This document shows positions 55,607 through 64,000 of a stretch of 64,000 nucleotides of DNA, in pieces; position 1 is the first letter of the stretch; each line of letters begins with the position of its first letter. The notes beneath the pieces were generated by a model. The model did not search any database. It was not told where the DNA came from and saw only the letters and a program-made list of their open reading frames with translations. Location: NCBI RefSeq assembly GCF_002086485.1, contig NZ_MVHF01000008.1, positions 1 through 64,000 on the forward strand, read 5' to 3'. Made by a program: the position numbers and the translations under genes. This stretch comes from Mycobacterium aquaticum. GTDB taxonomy: Bacteria > Actinomycetota > Actinomycetes > Mycobacteriales > Mycobacteriaceae.

Positions 55607-56977
55607 GTGACCATCAGTGCGTTCGAACTGTTCAAAGTCGGCATCGGTCCGTCGAGTTCGCACACCGTCGGCCCGATGCGGGCTGCGGCGACGTTCGTCG
55701 CCGAGCTGCGTGAGCGCGGAATTCTGGATAGGGTGACCGCGGTGTGCAGCGAGTTGTACGGCTCGCTCGCGGCGACCGGCCGTGGCCACGGCACTGTCTC
55801 CGCTGTCGTCCTCGGGTTGGAGGGCGCCGATCCCGAGACCATTGATCCGGACATGATCGAGCGTCGTTTCACCACGGTTGAATCGAGCGGCAGGCTGCAG
55901 CTCGCCGGAGTTCACGAGGTGCAGTTCTCGGTGACCGGCGACGTGCTGCTGCACCTCGGGCAGCGATTGCCCTACCACAGCAACGGCATGCGATTCACCG
56001 CATCCGACGAGCACGGCGAAGTGCTCCTGCTGCGCGAATACTATTCGGTGGGCGGTGGTTTCGTGGTGTCCGCCGACGACGCGGGCGCGGATGTGGTCAC
56101 CGATGCCGCCGTGCCTCCGCATGAGTTCGCCAGTGGGCGCCAACTTCTCGCGATCTGCGCTGAAACCGGTTTGAGCGTCAGTGAACTGACGTTGGCCAAC
56201 GAGATGGCGTGGCGGTCGGAAGCCGAGGTCTTCTCCGGGCTGCTCCACATCTGGGCGGTGATGCAGCAGTGTGTCGAGCGCGGTATGGCGGCCGGCGGGT
56301 TGCTCCCCGGCGGGTTGGGGGTACGCCGGAGAGCAGCCACGCTGCTGGCCCGACTGCAGACCGACACTGATGAGCGTGACCCGCTGCGGGGCATGGAGTG
56401 GGTCAGCCTGTATGCCTTGGCGGTCAACGAGGAGAACGCCGCGGGCGGTCGCGTCGTCACCGCCCCCACCAACGGTGCCGCCGGGATCGTGCCCGCTGTG
56501 CTGCACTACTGCCGGGACTTCATCGAAGGCTTCGGTGACGCCGACGTGGTGCGATTCCTGTTGACTGCCAGCGCTATCGGATCACTGTTCAAGGCCAACG
56601 CATCGATCTCGGGTGCTGAGGTGGGATGCCAGGGCGAGGTCGGATCGGCCTGTGCGATGGCGGCGGCCGGGCTCGCCGAGGTGCTCGGCGGTACACCCGC
56701 GCAGGTGGAGAACGCCGCCGAGATCGGCATCGAACACAACCTCGGGCTCACGTGTGATCCCGTCGGCGGCTTGGTCCAGATCCCGTGCATCGAGCGCAAT
56801 GCGGTCGCCGCCATCAAGGCGATCGCCGCGGCTCGGATGGCCGTTCGCGGCGACGGCGTTCATCACGTCAGCCTCGACAGCGCGATCAAGACGATGCGCG
56901 ACACCGGTGCCGACATGGCCGACGAGTACAAGGAGACGTCACTGGGCGGCCTGGCGGTCAACATCGCCGAATGTTGA
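55607..56977 (+). CDS. sdaA: L-serine dehydratase (iron-sulfur type)
   Basis: A 456-residue single-chain L-serine ammonia-lyase that turns serine into pyruvate and ammonia. The N-terminal beta domain begins [19 protein letters not shown]. The C-terminal alpha domain holds the cluster cysteines in [16 protein letters not shown] and [12 protein letters not shown]. In this context it would finish betaine breakdown: betaine to sarcosine to glycine to serine to pyruvate. The start is GTG; a GATAAT box lies at 55567-55572. Confidence 0.93.
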   Translation: MTISAFELFKVGIGPSSSHTVGPMRAAATFVAELRERGILDRVTAVCSELYGSLAATGRGHGTVSAVVLGLEGADPETIDPDMIERRFTTVESSGRLQLAGVHEVQFSVTGDVLLHLGQRLPYHSNGMRFTASDEHGEVLLLREYYSVGGGFVVSADDAGADVVTDAAVPPHEFASGRQLLAICAETGLSVSELTLANEMAWRSEAEVFSGLLHIWAVMQQCVERGMAAGGLLPGGLGVRRRAATLLARLQTDTDERDPLRGMEWVSLYALAVNEENAAGGRVVTAPTNGAAGIVPAVLHYCRDFIEGFGDADVVRFLLTASAIGSLFKANASISGAEVGCQGEVGSACAMAAAGLAEVLGGTPAQVENAAEIGIEHNLGLTCDPVGGLVQIPCIERNAVAAIKAIAAARMAVRGDGVHHVSLDSAIKTMRDTGADMADEYKETSLGGLAVNIAEC

Positions 56978-56982
56978 GATCG

Positions 56983-58428
56983 TCACGGAAAGCGTTGGTA
57001 GCACTGGTCTTCATCGCCCTGCAGACCGGAGCGGTACGCGAGGATGCGGGTGAAACCTGCGGGCAGTAGTTTGCCGTTGACGTCGCTGGCGGCGAGCCCG
57101 TTGACCAGCAGTCCGGCGATGGCCTCGTCGGTATCGCCGGGGGAGAGGGTGAGTTTTCCGCCGGGTTCGGCCATCTTGGCTTGGCCGACGCCGGTGAGGC
57201 AGCCGGTGCGCATGGCGGCGACGGGGGTGTCCAGGCTCAGTCCCTTTTCGTGTTGAACGGCCAGCGCGTAGCGGGAGGTCAGCACCGAGATGGCGGTGTT
57301 GTCGCCCTGCACCAACTGCTTCTGCTCTTCCTCGATCTTGGCCTCTCCCAGGGCTTCCAGGGCCGCGGTGTCGACGATGATGGTGTTGTTGGCCGGGCAG
57401 TAGGACGCCGGTGGGGAGAGTTTGGCGTCGGGGCAGTCTTTGGCGTCGGTGCTCAGGGTCGGCGGTTTCGACGGTGAGTAGATGTCGCCGAGCACGTCCA
57501 TCAGGTTCTGCAGAGTTCCGGTGCCGAGCGAGGTGTCGACCGGTTCGGTGTCGCCGTAGCTGTCGTACTCGAGGAAGTGCGGCAGGTCGCCCTGGCGTTT
57601 CTTGATCTCGTCCATGTCGATGGCGGCGCACTGGTCGCTGTTGCCGCTGAAACCGATCTGGAACGCGCTGATCCGGTCCAGGGCCGAGCCGTGGCCGCGG
57701 GCCTTGCCGCCACCCTCGTCCTCGGTCATCAGGGGGTCGCGCCCGTAGATGATGCCCGCCAGCACGTGGTTGAGACCGTCGCCGGTACTGAGTTCGAAGC
57801 GGGGCGAGTTTCCCGCGGCCACCCACCGCAGATACACCCCGCCGAAGCAGTCGGCCTGCTGCTCGCGGACCAGCACCGGATCCTTACGGCTCACGATGCC
57901 CGACTTGAACTGGATGGCATGGCCGTATTCGTGCGCCAGGATCCCGACGATTCCCATCGCGGTGAAGTACTGCAGCGCAACGGAGAACATCACGCCGCGG
58001 TCCCAGGCGATCAAATCGTCGTCGTAGCAGAAGAACGCGTTGACTTTTCCGGCAGTCACGCTTCCGCACGTCTCCGGGGAACGGGGGTCCTCGGAGTCGT
58101 ACGACACCAGGGTCTGTACCGGTTCGAAGGTTCCCGACAACGCGCCGGTGTAGTTCTTGCTCCAGAAGTCTTCGATGTCGTCGACGGCCAGCGCCGCGAT
58201 CTCATCGATCTGACCGTGATCGGTGTTCTCGACGTCGCGGGTGGGCTGCGGGGCATTCGGCCGTAGCCCGCTGTTGCCGTCGGTGACCGGCAGCCCGCCG
58301 ACCCGATCCGGTTGGAACAACATCGATGTCGCCCGGCCCTGTATCACGTCGGCTCCGCAGCCTGCGACAAGCACTGTGCAACATGCCAACACGAGCACGA
58401 TTCGCCAGAGCGACCGCTGCCTCGTCAA
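56983..58428 (-). CDS. Putative zinc-metallopeptidase lipoprotein (paralog 2)
   Basis: A 481-residue exported protein with lipobox LVAGC (about 20-24) and zinc motif HEYGH in ILAHEYGHAIQFK, followed by EQQADCFGGVYLRWVAAG. The C-terminal half shares long near-identical stretches with paralog 3 at 59140. The start is TTG at 58428, matching the TTG start of paralog 3. Convergent with sdaA, 5 nt between stops. Substrate unknown; a cell-envelope role is likely. Confidence 0.84.
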   Translation of the reverse strand: MTRQRSLWRIVLVLACCTVLVAGCGADVIQGRATSMLFQPDRVGGLPVTDGNSGLRPNAPQPTRDVENTDHGQIDEIAALAVDDIEDFWSKNYTGALSGTFEPVQTLVSYDSEDPRSPETCGSVTAGKVNAFFCYDDDLIAWDRGVMFSVALQYFTAMGIVGILAHEYGHAIQFKSGIVSRKDPVLVREQQADCFGGVYLRWVAAGNSPRFELSTGDGLNHVLAGIIYGRDPLMTEDEGGGKARGHGSALDRISAFQIGFSGNSDQCAAIDMDEIKKRQGDLPHFLEYDSYGDTEPVDTSLGTGTLQNLMDVLGDIYSPSKPPTLSTDAKDCPDAKLSPPASYCPANNTIIVDTAALEALGEAKIEEEQKQLVQGDNTAISVLTSRYALAVQHEKGLSLDTPVAAMRTGCLTGVGQAKMAEPGGKLTLSPGDTDEAIAGLLVNGLAASDVNGKLLPAGFTRILAYRSGLQGDEDQCYQRFP

Positions 58429-58464
58429 ATTCGCCGCCTCTCGAAGTTCGGTGATGTTCCGGGT

Positions 58465-59106
58465 CTACCGCGGACCGTCGACGGCGTAGGTGCCGTTGTC
58501 GTCGGTGAACTCGACGTTCACCTGTCGCGTCGCACCGTTGATCTGGACCTTGCAGGTGAAGCTGTTGTTGGTGGCCACCTTCGGGTTCTCACCGTTGTTG
58601 CAGTTGACCGTTTCGACGTCGTTGGCGCCGTAGCCGTTGATGGGGTCGGACAAAATCTCCTTCACACCCGACTCGGCTTGTTTGACGTCGAGCACCTTGC
58701 CGCTGAAGCCGAACTGCCACACCGCGAAACCGCCACCGATGACGAGGATCGCCGCGACGACCAACCCGGCGATCAACAGCGTCCGGTTGTTCGACGACTT
58801 GGTCGGTGGGGTAGGCGGAGGATACTGCGGCTGGTTCGTGGGCTGGTTGTATCCCTGCCATGGATTGGGCTGCGCACCGTAGGGCTGCGCTGGTGAGCCG
58901 TAGGGCTGCTGCGGCGCACCGTACGGCTGCTGGGGTCTGTACGGCTGCTGCGGCGCACCGTAGGGATTGGCTTGTGCCGGTGGTGGATTCGACGGATTCG
59001 GATTCCAGTACGACTGCCCGCCACCGGGAGCGGGTTGTTGTGGCGTCGATCCGGGTGCGGGGGTGGCTCCGCCCGGTTTTGCCCACCAGGGCTGGGGATC
59101 ACTCAT
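58465..59106 (-). CDS. Pro/Gln-rich membrane protein with DUF4333 domain
   Basis: A 213-residue protein. The N-terminal 100 residues are low-complexity, with repeats of PYGAPQQ/PYGSPAQ type. One transmembrane helix (about 110-130) follows, then an extracytoplasmic DUF4333 domain with two cysteines (VNCNNGENP, FTCKVQ) probably disulfide-bonded. Located between two metallopeptidase paralogs on the same strand (32- and 36-nt spacers), so the three are likely one operon. Confidence 0.86.
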   Translation of the reverse strand: MSDPQPWWAKPGGATPAPGSTPQQPAPGGGQSYWNPNPSNPPPAQANPYGAPQQPYRPQQPYGAPQQPYGSPAQPYGAQPNPWQGYNQPTNQPQYPPPTPPTKSSNNRTLLIAGLVVAAILVIGGGFAVWQFGFSGKVLDVKQAESGVKEILSDPINGYGANDVETVNCNNGENPKVATNNSFTCKVQINGATRQVNVEFTDDNGTYAVDGPR

Positions 59107-59139
59107 GACCTCTCCTTGTCAGAGGGGGAACGTCGACCG

Positions 59140-60594
59140 TCATGGGAAGCGTTGGTAGCACTCGTCCTCGGTGCCTTGGACGCCGGAGCGGTAGGCCAGG
59201 ATGCGGGTGAATCCCGCCGGGAGCAGTTTGCCGTTGACGTCGCTGGCGGCCAAGCCGTTGGTGAGTAGACCCGAGATGGCCTCGTCCGCGTCGCCGGGGG
59301 AGAGGGTGAGTTTTCCGCCGGGTTCGGCCATTTTGGCTTGGCCGACGCCGGTGAGGCAACCGGTGCGCATGGCGGCGACAGGGGTGTCGAGGCTCAGACC
59401 CTTGTCGTGCTGGACGGCCAGCGCGTAGCGGGAGGTGAAGACCGAGATCGCGGTGTTGTCGCCCTGCAGCAGTACCTGCTGGTTGTCTTCGTCCTTGGCT
59501 TGTGCCAGCTTCTTGAGACCAGCAAGGTCGACGATGATGGTGTTGTTGGCCGGGCAGTAGGAGGCCGGTGGGGAGAGTTTGGCGTCGGGGCAGTCTTTGG
59601 TGTCGGTGCTCAGGGTCGGCGGTTTCGACGGTGAGTAGATGTCGCCGAGGACGTCCATCAGGTTCTTGAGGGTGTCGGCGTCGATCTCGGTGTCCACAGC
59701 CTGGGTGTCGCCGTACCCGTCGGGCTCCAGGAACTTGGGCAGGTCGCCCTGGCGTTTCTTGATCTCGTCCATGTTGATGGCCGCGCACTGGTCGACGTTG
59801 CCTGCGAAGCCGATCTGAAACGCGCTGACCCGGTCCAGTGCCGAGCCGTGGGCGTTGGTAACGCCCCTGGCCGCGGCGGCCCGTTGGGTCTTGAGCTGGT
59901 CGCGGATGTAGATCAGACCCGCGAGCACGTGATTGAGACCGTCGCCGGTACTGAGTTCGAAGCGTTTCGAGTGTCCCGCGGCCACCCACCGCAGATAGAC
60001 CCCGGCGAAGCAGTCGGCCTGCTGCTCGGCCACGAAGATCGGGTCGTCGTCGGTCAGGATCCCCGTCTTGTACTGGATCTCGTGGCCGTATTCGTGGGCC
60101 AGGATGCCGACGAGGGCCATCTCGCCGAAGTACTTCGACGCCACCGGCACGATGACACCGCGGTCCCAGGCGATCTCGTCCATGTTGGGGCCGTGGCAGT
60201 AGCTGGCGTTGACGACCTTGTACGACGGCGAGCCGCACATGTCCACGCTGTTGGGGTCTCGGGAGTCGTAGGACAGCAGGGTCGTCACCGGCTCGAAGCG
60301 CTTGGGCAGCGTGGAGTCGTTCTGGCTCCAGAACTCTTCGATGTCGTCGATGGCCAGCAGCACCATGCGGTCGATGTCGCCGCCGTCGCTGTTGTCCGCG
60401 GTCCGCTTGGGTTCGGGCGGGTTGGGCCGCAGCCCGCTGTGGCCGTCGGTGACGGGTAGGCCGCCGACGCGGTCGGGGTCGAACATCATCGATGTCGCAT
60501 GGCCCTGCACTACTGTGCCGCCGCATCCGGCCAGCAACGTCGCGCAGCTCGCGATGACGAGCAAAGACCACCAGAACGAACGCCGACCCGACAA
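59140..60594 (-). CDS. Putative zinc-metallopeptidase lipoprotein (paralog 3)
   Basis: A 484-residue close paralog of the product at 56983. Lipobox LLAGC, zinc motif HEYGH in ILAHEYGHEIQYK and EQQADCFAGVYLRWVAAGH. The TTG at 60594 gives MSGRRSFWWSLLV, parallel to MTRQRSLWRIVLV of paralog 2; a TTG at 60642 would add 16 residues ahead of the signal peptide. The second half is almost identical to paralog 2. First gene of the three-gene minus-strand unit. Confidence 0.84.
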   Translation of the reverse strand: MSGRRSFWWSLLVIASCATLLAGCGGTVVQGHATSMMFDPDRVGGLPVTDGHSGLRPNPPEPKRTADNSDGGDIDRMVLLAIDDIEEFWSQNDSTLPKRFEPVTTLLSYDSRDPNSVDMCGSPSYKVVNASYCHGPNMDEIAWDRGVIVPVASKYFGEMALVGILAHEYGHEIQYKTGILTDDDPIFVAEQQADCFAGVYLRWVAAGHSKRFELSTGDGLNHVLAGLIYIRDQLKTQRAAAARGVTNAHGSALDRVSAFQIGFAGNVDQCAAINMDEIKKRQGDLPKFLEPDGYGDTQAVDTEIDADTLKNLMDVLGDIYSPSKPPTLSTDTKDCPDAKLSPPASYCPANNTIIVDLAGLKKLAQAKDEDNQQVLLQGDNTAISVFTSRYALAVQHDKGLSLDTPVAAMRTGCLTGVGQAKMAEPGGKLTLSPGDADEAISGLLTNGLAASDVNGKLLPAGFTRILAYRSGVQGTEDECYQRFP

Positions 60595-60687
60595 CTGCCC
60601 CCCGCCTTCCCGACACAGTGTCCACGCGCCGCCGGTGGGCAACGCATCGCCTCGAGTATCTCAGTATTGCGTCGGGCCGCGGGTCGC

Positions 60688-61365
60688 GTGATTCGATCGC
60701 CCGCAAACGACCACAATGGCTCCATCGAACACCGCACCCTAGATGATCTCCTCGACCGCGTCGTCGCGTACGCCGCGCGGCCCGGCACGTCCGTCGTCGG
60801 CATCACCGGACCACCGGGTGCCGGAAAGACCACGCTCGCCGAGGCGCTCGTCGCGGCTGCCGGGGCACAGCTCGGACAGTCTGCGGTCGCGCACGTGCCG
60901 ATGGACGGCTTCCACCTCGCCGACGTCGAGCTGCGCCGCCTCGGGCGGTTGGCCCGCAAGGGCGCGCCCGACACCTTCGACGCTGCGGGCTACGCGGCCC
61001 TGCTGCAACGGATCCGCCTGCCGCGGGCCGAGGTGGTCTATGCCCCGGCCTTCGAGCGGGATCTCGAGCAACCGATCGCGGGAGCCATCGGAGTCGGGCC
61101 CGAGGTCCGGGTGGTCGTCACCGAAGGGAACTACCTTCTGCTCGAAACCGCGCAGTGGCGCGCAGTCGCGGCTGAAATCGACGAGATCTGGTACTGCACA
61201 GTCGATGACGCCGTGCGGCTGCGACGACTCGTCGATCGTCACATCCGGTTCGGCAAGCCCGCGGAGGCTGCCCGGCGCTGGGTACAGGAGGTTGACGAGC
61301 CCAATGCCCGTCTGGTCGCCGCGACCGCATGCCGCGCGGCCGGCGTCGTCAGGATGACCTCATGA
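60688..61365 (+). CDS. P-loop nucleoside/nucleotide kinase-family protein (uridine kinase-like)
   Basis: A 225-residue kinase with Walker A GPPGAGKTT (about 39-47), a DGFHLAD acid motif, YAPAFERDLEQPIAG and VVVTEGNYLLL. It is of the PRK/uridine kinase fold, in a clade often annotated nucleoside/nucleotide kinase and often linked to sugar loci. Substrate unknown. The GTG at 60688 is the only sensible start. Overlaps the LacI-type regulator (ATGA). Confidence 0.84.
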   Translation: MIRSPANDHNGSIEHRTLDDLLDRVVAYAARPGTSVVGITGPPGAGKTTLAEALVAAAGAQLGQSAVAHVPMDGFHLADVELRRLGRLARKGAPDTFDAAGYAALLQRIRLPRAEVVYAPAFERDLEQPIAGAIGVGPEVRVVVTEGNYLLLETAQWRAVAAEIDEIWYCTVDDAVRLRRLVDRHIRFGKPAEAARRWVQEVDEPNARLVAATACRAAGVVRMTS

Positions 61366-62342
61366 GCAGGAGCAGGCCCACCAAAGCCGATGTCGCCAGG
61401 CTGGCCAAGGTTTCCACCGCGACGGTCAGCTACGTGCTGAACAACGTTGAAGGGCAGCGTATCTCGGAACAGACCCAGGCCGCCGTGCGCAGTGCCGCCG
61501 CCGAACTGGGATACCGCCCGAACCTCGCGGCACGCAATCTCGCGGTCGGCGGCAGCGGTGTGGTGCTCTACATCGTCGGCCGGCTGTCGTTGGGCAACCT
61601 TCCCATCGAGGTCGGCAGCAAGCTGACCACGGCGCTGGCGCGCCACGGTGTGGTGTTGTCCCTGCAGTTCGAGACCGACGACGACCGCAACGTGGTGGAC
61701 GCCATCGCCGACCTGAACCCGATGGCCGTCACCAGCACCTTCCCGCTGACCGGCGCCGCGCTGGCCGCGGTGACCGCGGCGGGCATACCGCAGATCCACC
61801 TCGGCAGTTCGCAGCTGCACTCGATCGGCGAGCTCGATCGCAGCGTCGGCGAGATGCGCGTTGAGCACCTGAGGGCACGTGGGCATTCGCGGCTGGCGTT
61901 CGCCTACACCACCGACGAGGAACTGCGGCCGCTTGGTGACTACTGGCTCGTCGGGTTGCGTGCGGCGGCGAAGCGCCGTGGGCTGCCCGAGATCGAGGTC
62001 GCGAGTTTCGCCGCGGACGGATCGAACGCAGCGGACATCGTTGGCAATTGGGCCGCGGCGGGCGTGACCGCGATCTGTGCCCAGAGCGACGAGACGGCGT
62101 TCGTGGTCCTCCATGGTTTACGCCGGGCCGGTTTGCGCTGCCCGCAGGACATGGCGGTGATGGGCGTGAACGCCATCGAGCTGGGCGCGGTGAGCTTCCC
62201 CCCGCTGACGTCGGTGGCGTTCGACGCCAAGGCAATCGTCGACGTGGCGGTCGCGGCGATGATGTCCGAGCTGGGCTACCCCACCGAACCCGAGCCGAGC
62301 AGTGCGGGCGTGGCGAGGCTCATCGAGCGCGACTCCACCTGA
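61362..62342 (+). CDS. LacI family transcriptional regulator
   Basis: A 326-residue repressor-type protein with an N-terminal HTH and hinge (TKADVARLAKVSTATVSYVLN ... LGYRPNLAARNLAVG) and a periplasmic-binding-protein-like sensor domain. It is co-transcribed with the kinase upstream. Its targets could be this kinase or the P450 gene 101 nt downstream. Confidence 0.9.
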   Translation: MSRSRPTKADVARLAKVSTATVSYVLNNVEGQRISEQTQAAVRSAAAELGYRPNLAARNLAVGGSGVVLYIVGRLSLGNLPIEVGSKLTTALARHGVVLSLQFETDDDRNVVDAIADLNPMAVTSTFPLTGAALAAVTAAGIPQIHLGSSQLHSIGELDRSVGEMRVEHLRARGHSRLAFAYTTDEELRPLGDYWLVGLRAAAKRRGLPEIEVASFAADGSNAADIVGNWAAAGVTAICAQSDETAFVVLHGLRRAGLRCPQDMAVMGVNAIELGAVSFPPLTSVAFDAKAIVDVAVAAMMSELGYPTEPEPSSAGVARLIERDST

Positions 62343-62443
62343 CGCGTGTCCCGGTCGTCCAGCTCGAGAGAACCGCTGAGCTACTTACGCGCATAAGCAT
62401 GCCTGTGTAAACTCCGTTCTCGGACACAGAGAGGTGGATTACC

Positions 62444-63646
62444 GTGACAGTGAGCGCGACCCAGAAGGTGTACTTCGACCCCTACGACGTCGAGATCAAC
62501 GCCGATCCGTATCCCACATTCGCCCGGCTGCGCGACGAAGCGCCGCTGTACTACAACGAGCAGCATGACTTCTTCGCGCTGAGCCGGTTCGCCGATGTCA
62601 ACAGGGCGCTCGTCGACCACGAGACCTTCAGCTCGGCTCGCGGCGCCATCATCGAGCTGATCAAAGCCAACATCGACATCCCTTCGGGCGCACTGATCTT
62701 CGAGGACCCGCCGATCCATGACATCCATCGCAAGCTGCTGGCTCGAATGTTCACGCCCCGCAAGATCAATGCGCTCGAACCCAAGATTCGCGAGTTCTGT
62801 GCGCAGTCCCTCGACCCACTCGTTGGCGCGGGCACGTTCGACTTCATCACCGACTTCGGCGCCGTGATGCCGATGCGCGTGATCAGCGCGCTCCTTGGTA
62901 TCCCGGAGGGCGACCAGGAGATGATCCGCGACCACGGCAACGAGCAGTTGAGAACCGAGGCGGGTCAACCCATGAAGGCGGCCAAGGAAGGCCTGGTCGA
63001 CGGGTCGATCTTCGAGGCCTACATCGACTGGCGCAAGGACAATCCGTCCGACGACATCATGACGGACCTGCTCAACGTCGACTTCACCGACGAGCACGGC
63101 GTCACCCGCAAGCTCACCCGTGAGGAACTGCTGATCTACATCAATGTGGTGGCGGGAGCGGGCAACGAGACCACCACGCGGTTGATCGGCTGGGCGGCAA
63201 AGGTTTTGGCCGAGCACCCGGATCAACGACGCCAGCTCGTCGAGAACCCGGGGCTGATCCCGCAGGCGGTGGAGGAGCTGCTGCGCTTCGAGCCGCCGGC
63301 CCCGCACGTGGCCCGGTACGTGACCCGCGACGTCGAGTTCTACGGCCGGACCGTGCCCGAGGGCAGTGTCATGATGATGCTGATCGGAGCGGCGGTGCGC
63401 GACAGTCGCCAGTTCCCGCCCGACGGCGAGGTTTTCGACATCCACCGCGAACAGCGCCAGCATCTGGCGTTCAGCGTCGGCACGCACTACTGCCTGGGTT
63501 CGGCGCTCGCCCGGCTGGAGGGCCGCATCGCGCTTGAGGAGATCCTCAAGCGCTTCCCGGTATGGGAGGTGGACCTGGACAACGCCGCGTTGTCACCGAC
63601 CTCCACGGTGCGCGGCTGGGATTCCATGCCTGCCTTCGTGCCCTGA
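62444..63646 (+). CDS. Cytochrome P450
   Basis: A 400-residue bacterial class I P450. The I-helix is VAGAGNETTTRLIG, the ExxR lies just before FEPPAPHVARYVTRD-type sequence, and the heme loop is FSVGTHYCLGSALARLE with heme-ligand Cys350. No membrane anchor. Starts with GTG after AGAGGTGG. No ferredoxin or reductase is adjacent, so redox partners come from elsewhere. Substrate unknown (steroid or fatty acid types are common in mycobacteria). Confidence 0.92.
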   Translation: MTVSATQKVYFDPYDVEINADPYPTFARLRDEAPLYYNEQHDFFALSRFADVNRALVDHETFSSARGAIIELIKANIDIPSGALIFEDPPIHDIHRKLLARMFTPRKINALEPKIREFCAQSLDPLVGAGTFDFITDFGAVMPMRVISALLGIPEGDQEMIRDHGNEQLRTEAGQPMKAAKEGLVDGSIFEAYIDWRKDNPSDDIMTDLLNVDFTDEHGVTRKLTREELLIYINVVAGAGNETTTRLIGWAAKVLAEHPDQRRQLVENPGLIPQAVEELLRFEPPAPHVARYVTRDVEFYGRTVPEGSVMMMLIGAAVRDSRQFPPDGEVFDIHREQRQHLAFSVGTHYCLGSALARLEGRIALEEILKRFPVWEVDLDNAALSPTSTVRGWDSMPAFVP

Positions 63647-63647
63647 C

Positions 63648-63950
63648 CTAGTCGCTGGCAGGCAGCGGCTTGGCCTCCTTGAGATTTAGCGCGGTGGTGC
63701 CGATCGACAGCGTGCCCGCACCCGCCTTGGTGACCAGAACCTCGGCGCCACCGTCGTCGACATAGCGTTTGCCCATCAGATTGCCGTCGGCGAAGGCGGG
63801 GTCGATCGTTGCACCCGAGTCCTTTTCGGCGTCGAGGGCGATCATCGCGACACCCCCCGCGCGCAGATCATCGAGGCTGTCGGCGCTGCGCACGACGATC
63901 ACCTGGGTATCGCATACCTGGCTCTGGAGGCGGGTGCCGTTCTTGATCAT
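63648..63950 (-). CDS. Small conserved hypothetical protein
   Basis: A 100-residue soluble protein. It has VCDTQVIVVRSADSLDDLRAGG, LMGKRYVDDGGAEVLVTKAG and GTLSIG, and ends EAKPLPASD. I recall similar small proteins in actinobacteria but no established function. ATG at 63950 has AAGGAG at good spacing. Convergent with the P450 gene, stops 1 nt apart. The last 50 bases of the window upstream of it hold nothing I can identify. Confidence 0.75.
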   Translation of the reverse strand: MIKNGTRLQSQVCDTQVIVVRSADSLDDLRAGGVAMIALDAEKDSGATIDPAFADGNLMGKRYVDDGGAEVLVTKAGAGTLSIGTTALNLKEAKPLPASD

Positions 63951-64000
63951 GCTGACTCCTTGGTGGTTGGGCTGCCTGGCCGCGACTGTGCATCCTCTGC

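Noticed and set aside
58850..59000. Short tandem repeats that could suggest a CRISPR-like array
   Set aside because: They are in-frame PYGAPQQ-type codon repeats in the low-complexity stalk of the DUF4333 protein; no spacers. No CRISPR array was seen anywhere in the window.

Overview
The window is high-GC actinobacterial DNA, almost certainly from a fast-growing Mycobacterium (Mycolicibacterium). Evidence: many GTG/TTG starts, many TANNNT boxes 6-8 nt upstream of start codons (leaderless genes), a 13E12-repeat gene with a mycobacterial-type SOS box, a FadD32-like fatty acyl-AMP ligase, and gene order from 136 to 28793 that follows M. tuberculosis Rv1316c-Rv1343c.

Region 1 (1-28.8 kb) is conserved core. 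The tail of an rRNA operon (5S plus terminator) is followed by DNA repair genes (ogt, ada-alkA, nucS), a class III adenylate cyclase, methylmalonyl-CoA epimerase and thiolase fadA4. Next comes the alpha-glucan block: glgB and glgE on the minus strand, divergent from glgP. After a beta-propeller protein and a lipoprotein metallopeptidase come dinG-pncB and a long plus-strand operon: clpS, DUF2017, P1 peptidase, the mec-cysO-cysM protein-thiocarboxylate cysteine pathway, rhomboid, murI, an Rv1339-type cAMP phosphodiesterase, rph and the RdgB/HAM1 gene. A DUF3817 gene and lprD close the block.

Region 2 (28.8-34.8 kb) starts at tRNA-Leu(UAG) and is a scar-rich accessory segment. It holds fragments of an HTH/LAGLIDADG-type gene, a yoeB toxin, an unidentified gene and a second HSP90-like 5' end. 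It also holds an SOS-boxed 13E12 HNH-endonuclease gene and a pair made of an HSP90-like ATPase gene (interrupted by a 1-nt frameshift) and a TPR-like protein. A 144-bp direct repeat (30041-30184 and 34668-34811) brackets most of it.

Region 3 (34.8-43.6 kb) has an NDH-2, a DUF6398 protein, an orphan fatty acyl-AMP ligase, an ECF sigma factor with a SnoaL-like tail divergent from an SDR/DUF899/membrane-protein operon, and a Fic protein.

Region 4 (43.6-57.0 kb) reads as a choline/phosphocholine/glycine-betaine catabolic cluster. One arm encodes a Rieske ferredoxin and its reductase. The other encodes a Rieske oxygenase, a GbsA-like betaine aldehyde dehydrogenase, an APC permease, a HAD lipoprotein phosphatase, a CodA-like choline oxidase, a cNMP/CBS/DUF294 protein, an IclR regulator and L-serine dehydratase. 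The divergent promoters each carry a 17-bp GTTGC-N7-GCAAC site, and the oxygenase leader contains the decayed 3' end of a sarcosine-oxidase gene, the pathway step otherwise missing here.

Region 5 (57-64 kb) has two very similar lipoprotein zinc metallopeptidases flanking a DUF4333 protein, a P-loop kinase with a LacI regulator, a cytochrome P450 and a small conserved protein.
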